Shown in pieces: positions 22,534-28,115 of a stretch of 28,115 nt of DNA. The stretch spans positions 1 to 28,115 of the forward strand of contig JAFRRE010000102.1 in assembly GCA_017428285.1 (NCBI GenBank), read 5' to 3'. Source of the DNA: Bacteroidales bacterium. GTDB lineage: Bacteria; Bacteroidota; Bacteroidia; Bacteroidales; F082. Under the pieces are notes generated by a model, which saw only the letters and a program-made list of their open reading frames with translations, made no database searches and had not been told where the DNA came from. Positions within the stretch are counted from its first letter, which is position 1. Each line of letters begins with the position of its first letter. The translations under genes were made by a program, and so were the position numbers.

Positions 22534-23781
22534 ATGGACGTACAAGCAATAAAACGGACCTTCGGCATCATCGGCACCGACCCTGAGTTGGACCGCGCCA
22601 TCGGCATTGCGGCGCAGGTGGCCGCCACCGACCTCACCGTGCTCATCACGGGCGAGAGCGGCACAGGCAAAGATGTGTTTCCGAAGATCATCCACCAGAA
22701 TAGCGCGCGCAAGCACGGACAATACTTTGCCGTGAACTGCGGTGCCATCCCCGAAGGCACCATCGACTCGGAACTGTTTGGCCACGAGAAAGGCGCTTTT
22801 ACCGGTGCCGTGGGCGAGCGCAAAGGTTACTTCGAGATTGCCGACAAAGGCACCCTCTTCTTGGATGAGGTCGGCGAACTGCCCCTCTCCACCCAAGCGA
22901 GACTGTTGCGTGTGCTCGAAAACGGTGAGTTCATCCGCGTGGGCGGCTCCAAGGTGATGAAGACCAATGTCAGAATCGTGGCCGCCACCAATGTAGACCT
23001 GCCCTTGGCCATCGAAAAAGGCCGTTTCCGCGAGGACTTATACTATAGATTGAACACCATCCCGATTCACATCCCTGCCTTGCGCGAAAGAAAGGCTGAC
23101 ATCCCGCTCTTGTTCCGCAAGTTTGCCGCCGACTTCGCTGAGCGCAACCATATCCCTGCCATCACTCTGACGCCCGATGCGATGAAGATGATGGAAAACT
23201 ACCGTTGGGACGGTAACGTGCGCCAGCTGAAGAATGTCACAGAGCAGATTTCAATCATGGAAACCGACCGTACCATCACGGGGGAGACCTTGGTTAAGTA
23301 CCTGCCAGTCAGGGTGCAAAGTAACTTACCTATACTATTACCCCGTGAGGACACTCCTGAAGGAATGTCGGAGCGCGACTTGCTCTATCGTGTGCTTTTC
23401 GACATGAAGAAAGACATCGCCGAGTTGCGCGCCCAGGTCAACAACATGAACAATGGTCGCCCAGCGGAAACCAATTTTGTACAAGCCACCCCCGTTACCC
23501 AAATCGGCGACACCGTAGTGACCCGTGTGAATCAAAACGAGCCCGAGGACAATGAGCAGGAATTTGCCGAATTTGTTCCGGCCGAAGAGACCTATGGGGG
23601 CGTTTCGACAGGCTCATCGGCCCACACGACCGAAACGCTATCGCTTGAACATCACGAAAAAGAGATGATTATCAAGGCATTGGAAGCCCACAGAGGCAAG
23701 CGCAAAGACGCTGCCAAGGCTTTGGGAATCAGCGAACGCACTTTGTACAGAAAAATCAACGAATACGGCATAAATCTATGA
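22534..23781 (+). CDS. Sigma-54-dependent transcriptional activator
   Basis: This 415-residue protein lacks an N-terminal receiver or sensor domain and begins almost directly with the AAA+ sigma-54 interaction domain (about 12-240). Walker A is GESGTGKD at 40-47, the sigma-54 contact loop GAFTGA is at 87-92, and Walker B is GTLFLDEVGE at 106-115. WDGNVRQLKN marks the end of the AAA+ core. A long variable linker (about 260-370) is followed by a Fis-type helix-turn-helix (KRKDAAKALGISERTLYRKI). Activators of this form are standard in Bacteroidales. It overlaps lptE by four bases (ATGA), so the gene belongs to an envelope operon. Lacking a sensor domain, it is probably controlled in trans or by its own level. 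Confidence 0.94.
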   Translation: MDVQAIKRTFGIIGTDPELDRAIGIAAQVAATDLTVLITGESGTGKDVFPKIIHQNSARKHGQYFAVNCGAIPEGTIDSELFGHEKGAFTGAVGERKGYFEIADKGTLFLDEVGELPLSTQARLLRVLENGEFIRVGGSKVMKTNVRIVAATNVDLPLAIEKGRFREDLYYRLNTIPIHIPALRERKADIPLLFRKFAADFAERNHIPAITLTPDAMKMMENYRWDGNVRQLKNVTEQISIMETDRTITGETLVKYLPVRVQSNLPILLPREDTPEGMSERDLLYRVLFDMKKDIAELRAQVNNMNNGRPAETNFVQATPVTQIGDTVVTRVNQNEPEDNEQEFAEFVPAEETYGGVSTGSSAHTTETLSLEHHEKEMIIKALEAHRGKRKDAAKALGISERTLYRKINEYGINL

Positions 23782-24287
23782 GGTTGAAGGCAAAAATAGC
23801 GGTTATGGTGTTGGCTTTGGCGCTCGTTTGCCAAGCTTGTGGCATCTATTCCTTCTCGGGCGCATCGATTCCCGCCGAGGCCAAGACCGTTTCGGTGCAG
23901 TATTTCCCCAACCACGCCCAGCTTGTCAACCCGATGCTGAGCAACAACTTCACCAACGCCTTGCGCGACGCCATGACTAACCAAACCACCTTGGATATGG
24001 TGGAGACTGGCGGCGACATCGCTTTCGAAGGCGAAATCACCGACTACAAGACCTCCCCCGTGGCCATCACCTCAGGGCAAACCGCTGCCATGAACCGACT
24101 CACCATCACAGTACAAGTGCGTTTCAGCAACCGCATAGATGAAACGAAAGACTTTGAGCAATCCTTTTCGCGCTACGAGGACTACCCCAGCGACCAGGAC
24201 TTGAACTCGGTGCAGGAATCACTCACCTCGACAATCATCGAGCAATTGGTTGAAGACATATTCAATAAGGCATTAGTTAACTGGTAA
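23778..24287 (+). CDS. lptE: LPS assembly lipoprotein LptE-like
   Basis: This 169-residue lipoprotein has a signal with a lipobox ending CQAC (Cys21), followed by GIYSFSGASIPAEAKTVSVQ, the typical opening of Bacteroidota LptE-like proteins. LptE plugs the LptD barrel that inserts lipopolysaccharide into the outer membrane. The rest alternates strands and helices (GDIAFEGEITDYKTSP, NRLTITVQVRF), ending in a long helix (SLTSTIIEQLVEDIFNKALV), as expected for the family. The ATG overlaps the activator stop, giving tight coupling. The order activator, LptE, TPR protein, SecG is one I associate with Bacteroidales genomes; lptD itself is not in the window. Confidence 0.88.
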   Translation: MRLKAKIAVMVLALALVCQACGIYSFSGASIPAEAKTVSVQYFPNHAQLVNPMLSNNFTNALRDAMTNQTTLDMVETGGDIAFEGEITDYKTSPVAITSGQTAAMNRLTITVQVRFSNRIDETKDFEQSFSRYEDYPSDQDLNSVQESLTSTIIEQLVEDIFNKALVNW

Positions 24288-24299
24288 ATTAATAAATCG

Positions 24300-24350
24300 G
24301 CCCTTCGACCCTTCGATGGTCCTCAGGGACCGCAGGCTCAGGGACCTTAA
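24300..24350. repeat. GGTCC/CAGGGACC repeat between lptE and the TPR gene
   Basis: CCTTCGACCCTTCGA is followed by the palindrome GGTCCTCAGGGACC (24318-24331) and a second CTCAGGGACC (24338-24347). It resembles the widespread TTCGACAGGCTCAGGGACC class of intergenic repeat. Confidence 0.6.
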
Positions 24351-24361
24351 CTATATAATAG

Positions 24362-25177
24362 ATGGACAGCAAGCAACTCATAGGATACATGACGCGGCCA
24401 GAGACGCTGAAAGACGGAGCCGTGCAGGAGATGGAGCAACTGGTGGCGGATTATCCGTACTTCGCCATCGGGCAGGCCTTGTTGACCATCGCCTACCAGA
24501 ACACCGACGACAAACGCTACGAGAGTCAACTGAGACACACGGCAGCCATCATGCCCAATCGCGACAAGCTGCGCCTCTTCACCCTCATCGCCCGCCACCG
24601 CTGGACAAGCGAGCCTGAGGTTCCTGCCCTGCCTGATGAGATTGTACCTGCCGAGCCCGTCCACTCCGACACCGAATCCGTTGAGCCGAAAGAAGAGCAG
24701 AACAGCCGTATCATCCGCGAAAAAGTCTTCATCATCCCTGAAATCGACCTCAGCGGAAGCCATGAGGAACTCTCCGCCGAGATGGCCTTGCTCGAGGAAA
24801 AACGCAAGTCGTTAGATGAGCTGAAAGCCATCATCGCCAACCGTCTGAAAGAAATCGAAACCGAAAAACAGCAGAAAGAGATTGAAAAGCCGAAGCCCAA
24901 GAAGTTGTCGCGCAAAGAACTGATAGACAAGTTTATACTCGAAAACCCGACCATCTCCAGGCCCAAGGCCGAGTTCTACAATCCCATCTCAGTGGCGCAA
25001 AACAGCATCATCGACCAGGAGAACATCGTGAGTGAGACTTTGGCCAAGATTTATGAAAAACAGGGGTATATTGAAAAGGCTATTTCAATTTATGAAAAAT
25101 TAGGCTTGCATTATCCAGAAAAAAGTCGTTATTTTGCAGCCCAAATTAAACGGCTCCAAGAAAGCAAAGAAAATTAA
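24362..25177 (+). CDS. Hypothetical cytosolic protein with a C-terminal TPR-like repeat
   Basis: This 271-residue protein has no signal peptide. The N-terminal third (MDSKQLIGYMTRPETLKD, VADYPYFAIGQALLTIAY) forms a helical domain. The middle is acidic, then a strongly charged coiled coil runs from about 135 to 185 (SHEELSAEMALLEEKRKSLD and on to ETEKQQKEIEKPKPKK). The C-terminal part reads LAKIYEKQGYIEKAISIYEK, a single TPR hairpin. I know this layout only as an uncharacterised protein encoded between lptE and secG in Bacteroidales. The position suggests an envelope-linked scaffold, but nothing catalytic is visible. The ATG at 24362 follows a 74-base gap carrying a repeat. Confidence 0.82.
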   Translation: MDSKQLIGYMTRPETLKDGAVQEMEQLVADYPYFAIGQALLTIAYQNTDDKRYESQLRHTAAIMPNRDKLRLFTLIARHRWTSEPEVPALPDEIVPAEPVHSDTESVEPKEEQNSRIIREKVFIIPEIDLSGSHEELSAEMALLEEKRKSLDELKAIIANRLKEIETEKQQKEIEKPKPKKLSRKELIDKFILENPTISRPKAEFYNPISVAQNSIIDQENIVSETLAKIYEKQGYIEKAISIYEKLGLHYPEKSRYFAAQIKRLQESKEN

Positions 25178-25194
25178 TCATTAAATCTATAAAA

Positions 25195-25569
25195 ATGTAC
25201 ACAGCATTAGTAATTACAATCTTGTTTGTCAGTGTGTTATTAGGATTGATCGTTCTGGTTCAGAACTCAAAAGGTGGCGGTTTGGTCTCCAATTTCGGAG
25301 GTGCCAACCAGATGATGGGCGTGCGTCAGACGAGCGATTTCCTTGAGAAGGCCACATGGACTTTGGGCGGCATCTTGGTGGTGCTTTGTCTCCTTTCGAG
25401 CATTACGCTCCCCAAGAACTCCAAAGAAGGCACTCCCAAGAGCGAACTGGAGAATGTGATTGCTCCGCTTCCCACTGTGGAAACTCCTGCAGCCACGACT
25501 GATATGCCAGCTTCATCCGATGCTCCTGCTGAAGCCACTGAGGCTCCAGCCGAGGCTCCGGCAGAATAA
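25195..25569 (+). CDS. secG: Protein translocase subunit SecG
   Basis: This 124-residue protein has two membrane helices (about 2-20 and 56-73) joined by the loop QNSKGGGLVSNFGGANQMMG, the SecG signature. SecG assists the SecYEG channel in moving preproteins across the inner membrane. A Pro/Ala/Glu-rich tail of about 40 residues (TEAPAEAPAE at the end) extends beyond the family core, as is usual in Bacteroidales homologues. It is 17 bases downstream of the TPR-like gene and is followed by a strong terminator, so it closes the operon. Confidence 0.94.
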   Translation: MYTALVITILFVSVLLGLIVLVQNSKGGGLVSNFGGANQMMGVRQTSDFLEKATWTLGGILVVLCLLSSITLPKNSKEGTPKSELENVIAPLPTVETPAATTDMPASSDAPAEATEAPAEAPAE

Positions 25570-25593
25570 TAAACAGACAATCGAGCAAATGAT

Positions 25594-25627
25594 ATAGGAT
25601 GGCCCAATGGTCATCCTATTTTTTTTG
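25594..25627 (+). terminator. Rho-independent terminator after secG
   Basis: ATAGGATG at 25594-25601 pairs with CATCCTAT at 25612-25619, and a run of T residues extends to 25626. It ends the activator-lptE-TPR-secG unit. Confidence 0.9.
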
Positions 25628-25669
25628 TTTTTACCAATTCCATTGATTGATTTCGCGGCTAATATGATT

Positions 25670-25758
25670 GCGGCTGCCGTGGTACGGCAGCCCTACAGCC
25701 CAACCATTGGGCATAACGTTTCCATTGAGGCTGTAGGGCTGTCACACCGTGGCAGCCG
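25670..25758. repeat. REP pair (BIME-like), copy 1
   Basis: The left arm contains GGCTGCCGT-GGT-ACGGCAGCC, a perfect nine-base hairpin, followed by CTACAGC. The right arm is its inverted partner, ending TGTAGGGCTGTCACACCGTG and GCAGCCG. The two REPs are head to head across about 30 bases. It lies just 3' of the RAYT gene on the opposite side of copy 2. Confidence 0.9.
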
Positions 25759-25784
25759 AAAAACAAAAAACCGCAAACATCAAT

Positions 25785-25874
25785 GCGGCTGTCGTAATAC
25801 GGCAGCCCTACAGACCAGCCATCGGGCGTAACGTTTCCGTTGGGGGTGTATGGCTGTCACACCGTGGCAGCCGC
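25785..25874. repeat. REP pair (BIME-like), copy 2
   Basis: This has the same structure as copy 1 (GCGGCTGTCGTAATACGGCA and, at the right, GGCTGTCACACCGTGGCAGC). It ends 11 bases before the stop codon of the RAYT gene. Confidence 0.9.
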
Positions 25875-25884
25875 AAAACAAAAA

Positions 25885-26556
25885 TCACCGTTTTTTATAA
25901 AACCGATCCAATTCCCATTTTTCAGGATTATGTTGGATATATTGGGCAATGTGGTTCATTTCTGTCCAATTCCGAATGATATGGTCATGGAAACGCGGTT
26001 GCCATGCGAATGAAATGTCATGTTCATTTGCATATTTGGTGACAGCAGATTTGTATTGTCCAATGATACGTGACAACCGCCCGCAACAATAGGAACGGTG
26101 TTGCATTTCTTCGTTTTTATCTAACTGGGAATCATCAATGATTGGTTCGTCACAGCGGCTGCCGTAATACGACAGCCCTACAGTCCCAGATTCATGCATC
26201 ATGTTCCCGTTTTGGGCTGTAGGGCTGTCCCATTGGGGCAGCCGCTGGTCGAATTGCGACAATTGTTCATCATCAGGCCATTCAATTGGATTGTCAATAA
26301 TAACAATCATGTGAATGTGATTCGGCATCACCACGAATTCAGGGACCGCAACAATATCATTGATTTTCGGGATCTTTTCGATGCATTGTAATGCATATTC
26401 CCCTATTTCCGACAATTCCATCCGACCATCAACCACGTCGCCAAAATACAATTCATGGTTTTTCGTGCAAAAGGTCACGAAATACCTTCCGCCATTGTAA
26501 TCGTGCCATATGGCACGCGGCGATTTCCGTTGTGGCAAATTGTATGGCATTGACAT
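25885..26556 (-). CDS. REP-associated tyrosine transposase (RAYT, Y1/HUH family)
   Basis: This 223-residue single-strand transposase-like enzyme has the metal-binding HUH motif as His80 and His82 in VVMPNHIHMIVII, the nucleophile Tyr168 in RIIGQYKSAVTK, and the late motif FAWQPRFHDHIIRNWTEM. The N-terminal GGRYFVTFCTKNHELYFGDV is typical. RAYTs bind and cut REP hairpins and are thought to have spread them. Residues 106-134 (LPQWDSPTAQ to YYGSR) are encoded by a complete REP pair (26155-26245) lying inside the gene in frame, between the HUH motif and the Tyr helix. The gene is flanked by further REP pairs on both sides. The start is ATG 26556, with ATG 26550 as the alternative. The active site looks intact. 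Confidence 0.93.
   Translation of the reverse strand: MSMPYNLPQRKSPRAIWHDYNGGRYFVTFCTKNHELYFGDVVDGRMELSEIGEYALQCIEKIPKINDIVAVPEFVVMPNHIHMIVIIDNPIEWPDDEQLSQFDQRLPQWDSPTAQNGNMMHESGTVGLSYYGSRCDEPIIDDSQLDKNEEMQHRSYCCGRLSRIIGQYKSAVTKYANEHDISFAWQPRFHDHIIRNWTEMNHIAQYIQHNPEKWELDRFYKKR
26155..26245. repeat. REP pair copy 3, inside the RAYT coding sequence
   Basis: GCGGCTGCCGTAATACGACA begins the left REP, and the right REP ends GGGGCAGCCGC at 26245. The 91-base element contains no stop in the RAYT frame and is translated as a linker of about 30 residues. Confidence 0.9.
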
Positions 26557-26619
26557 TCAATTTTTCCGCAAAGATATTGAATAAATTCAAAAACGAAACA
26601 ATTTGGTGGAAACAATAAT

Positions 26620-26729
26620 GCGGCTGCCGTGATACATTGAAATATTTTGCGGCTGCCGTGATACGACAGCCCTACAACCCATGGGACAATTTCGACCCAG
26701 GGCTGTAGGGCTGTCACACCGTGGCAGCA
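26620..26729. repeat. REP pair copy 4 with a preceding half-REP, upstream of RAYT
   Basis: A half copy, GCGGCTGCCGTGATAC (26620-26635), is repeated at 26649-26664, where it continues into a full left REP. The right REP runs to about 26729 and diverges at its end (GCAGCAGC). It occupies the gap between the RAYT start and the HNH gene stop. Confidence 0.85.
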
Positions 26730-26745
26730 GCAACACCATGATTTG

Positions 26746-27687
26746 CTATTCTTCAAACACTAAATCACCTTTTCCTAAATTACATTCCTTACATGTCGTT
26801 TCTAAATTCTCCATCGTAGTCTCTCCTCCTTTCACCCAAGGGTATTTGTGATCCACATGAAGGACAACGGTAGGATCTGTAGCTGGAGATCTGCCGCATT
26901 TACAACATTTGAAATTGTCCCTCGCCATTACCTTAAAACGCAAACGAAGATTGATGTCTCTTCTAGTCTTATGTGTTGTAGAATGCTGTGATTTAGCACT
27001 TTGACTATTCGATTCAGGTGTAATTATTTCATTTGACGTTGAATCCGGGACATCTTCATTCAAGTCTTCGGAAACATCTTCTGAATTAATGTATTTCACA
27101 AAAGCCTCTAACGCACCTCGCCAACCACCAAAACGACGGGTAAATGTGTTTTGTGCGAAATTAAACTCTCCATTTTTTACATCATTAATTGTAGGCTGTC
27201 TTCCCAGTTTTATCCAAACACGCTCTATATCTTGAAATAACTCTTCATCAGAAATCTCTTTGCCTTTACCCAATCTATATGGAGTCGATTTCAGTCCTGC
27301 CATTTGCAGTAAACTATCCCAACTGCTATATTTGTGTAGCATAGCACTTTTGTCAAATCTGCCGTATTGTTCATATTCACCTGTAGTAATAAAATCTTTT
27401 CCTAACGATTTGGCTATTAACTTCATATCAGAAAAGAAATCTTCTTCTTTTTCCAAAAAATCATGTCTACGATGAGATACTTCATTAACTTTAAGTCCGA
27501 CTGTTTTTATGGCATTATTCCAGCTGCCAAATCTTCTAGTGATAGTAGAAGAACCATATTTCCCAAGTTTTTGATATTCTGAACGAGAAAAATAATACGT
27601 TTTTAATAATTCAGCGACCCTCCGAAGATCATCCAATAGTTCTTCGTCTGAAACGTCTCTATGATATTCATTCAACTTAAACTCCAT
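26746..27687 (-). CDS. HNH endonuclease with three homing-endonuclease-associated repeats
   Basis: This 313-residue protein contains three copies of a 55-65 residue helical repeat (about 13-65, 76-130 and 142-195). Each ends in a phrase such as RRFGSWNNAIKTVGLK, HKYSSWDSLLQMAGLK or RRFGGWRGALEAFVKY, the hallmark of the homing-endonuclease-associated repeat, which probably binds DNA. After a Ser/Thr/Asn-rich linker, an HNH domain follows: CCKCGRSP, then VLHVDHKYPWVKGGET and LETTCKECNLGKGD, with zinc Cys pairs and the catalytic His all present. I chose ATG 27687; a TTG nine bases earlier is weaker. It has its own promoter, overlapping the nifJ terminator. It is AT-rich compared with nifJ, lies beside the RAYT module and may be mobile. 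No intron or intein is visible. Confidence 0.9.
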   Translation of the reverse strand: MEFKLNEYHRDVSDEELLDDLRRVAELLKTYYFSRSEYQKLGKYGSSTITRRFGSWNNAIKTVGLKVNEVSHRRHDFLEKEEDFFSDMKLIAKSLGKDFITTGEYEQYGRFDKSAMLHKYSSWDSLLQMAGLKSTPYRLGKGKEISDEELFQDIERVWIKLGRQPTINDVKNGEFNFAQNTFTRRFGGWRGALEAFVKYINSEDVSEDLNEDVPDSTSNEIITPESNSQSAKSQHSTTHKTRRDINLRLRFKVMARDNFKCCKCGRSPATDPTVVLHVDHKYPWVKGGETTMENLETTCKECNLGKGDLVFEE

Positions 27688-27716
27688 AATAACCAAATTT
27701 CGAATGATTTACTTTG

Positions 27717-27748
27717 CAAAACTACACATTTTTATAATACAAAACAAA
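27717..27748 (-). promoter_or_regulatory. Promoter of the HNH gene
   Basis: On the minus strand TAGTTTTG (27724 to 27717) is the -7 box, and TTTG at 27748-27745 is 20 bases upstream. The leader would be about 25 bases. The -33 element shares bases with the T tract of the nifJ terminator. Confidence 0.7.
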
Positions 27749-27773
27749 ACAGCGCACCCGATAGGATGCGCTG
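27739..27773 (-). terminator. Terminator of nifJ
   Basis: On the minus strand CAGCGCATCC (27773-27764) pairs with GGGTGCGCTG (27759-27750) around a four-base loop, with one G-T pair. TTTTGTTTTG follows at 27749-27740. Confidence 0.85.
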
Positions 27774-27795
27774 TTTATGTTTCAATCAGGAAAGT

Positions 27796-28115
27796 TTATT
27801 TCCCTTCGCTCAGCTTCTTGTAGCCTTCATAGCGGAGCTTTGCGAATTGCTCGGTCTTGGCGAAGAGTTCCTTGGCTTCCTCGGGGAAGGTCTTCACGAG
27901 CGAGTTGTAACGCACCTCACCCATGATGAACTTCTGGAAGTCGGCCCAGTTGGGTTCCTTCGAATCCAAGTGGAAGCCGTTCTTGCCTTCCTCTTCCTCG
28001 GCGGGGTTGAAGCGCCAGAGGTGCCAGTAACCGCAGTCGACGGCGAGCTTCTCTTCCATCTGTGAATGACCCATGCCAATCTTGATGCCGTGGTTGATAC
28101 ACGGGGCGTAGCAAA
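27796..28115 (-). CDS. nifJ: Pyruvate:ferredoxin (flavodoxin) oxidoreductase, C-terminal fragment
   Basis: The last 106 residues of a large PFOR run in from the right edge. The fragment starts CYAPCINHGIKIGMGHSQ, which matches the conserved C-terminal Cys loop region of PFOR that contributes a [4Fe-4S] cluster ligand. It continues with GYWHLWRFNP, GFHLDSKEP, FIMGEVRYNSLVKTFPEEA and a terminal helix. PFOR oxidatively decarboxylates pyruvate to acetyl-CoA and passes electrons to ferredoxin, a mark of anaerobic metabolism. The full enzyme is about 1180 residues, so roughly 90 percent lies outside. The stop at 27796-27798 is followed by a good terminator. Confidence 0.94.
   Translation of the reverse strand, partial: CYAPCINHGIKIGMGHSQMEEKLAVDCGYWHLWRFNPAEEEEGKNGFHLDSKEPNWADFQKFIMGEVRYNSLVKTFPEEAKELFAKTEQFAKLRYEGYKKLSEGK

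Noticed and set aside
21898..22896. 332-residue minus-strand open frame over the pheT end and the activator start
   Set aside because: It spans two confident plus-strand genes and the repeat spacer; no domain recognised.
25670..26729. Regularly spaced repeats that could be taken for a CRISPR array
   Set aside because: Units are head-to-head palindromic pairs with variable loops, irregular spacing and a RAYT gene, not direct repeats with unique spacers; no cas genes.

Overview
The window comes from an anaerobic member of the Bacteroidales (Bacteroidota), probably a gut- or rumen-type lineage. Four things support this. Promoters follow the Bacteroidales pattern of a -33 TTTG and a -7 TAnnTTTG (before the tRNA, the pseudokinase, the KilA-N gene, the secretion operon, the ATPase and the HNH gene). 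A type IX secretion (T9SS) component, PorW, is encoded together with two proteins carrying YPNP-type T9SS C-terminal signals. There is a pyruvate:ferredoxin oxidoreductase fragment at the right edge. RAYT, DUF559 and DUF234-ATPase genes of the kind common in this phylum are present. I cannot name a genus.

Layout. 1-266: the 5' end of an exported protein gene (minus strand). 590-697: tRNA-Ala(GGC) with promoter and terminator. 752-1306: a solitary DUF559 nuclease gene between inverted GC-rich repeats. 1364-9024 (minus strand): pseudokinase, PorW, bactofilin, GTP cyclohydrolase I, FabD, then a separate S41 protease. 9167-11441 (minus strand): a KilA-N/lipoprotein pair and a DUF2975/XRE regulator pair. 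11494-18000 (minus strand): a compact, AT-rich operon of six exported proteins, including a C10 cysteine protease, two T9SS substrates and three lipoproteins. 18163-19823: an ATPase fused to a DUF234 nuclease-like domain, bracketed by three copies of one palindromic repeat. 19921-25627 (plus strand): pheT, then a sigma-54 activator, lptE, a TPR-like protein and secG, ending in a strong terminator. 25670-26729: a RAYT transposase with its REP palindromes, one of them inside the transposase reading frame. 26746-27687: an HNH nuclease with three homing-endonuclease-associated repeats. 27796-28115: the C terminus of nifJ.

How the parts may work together. The envelope theme is strong: PorW belongs to the T9SS, the 11.5-18 kb operon encodes likely T9SS cargo and surface lipoproteins, and LptE and SecG serve LPS and Sec export. 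The second theme is more unusual. Three predicted DNA-cleaving proteins of unrelated families (DUF559, ATPase-DUF234, RAYT) each sit among their own family of palindromic repeats. Many other gaps are filled with short-unit tandem or hairpin repeats. That the nuclease-palindrome pairs are functional units is my inference; the repeats themselves are directly visible.
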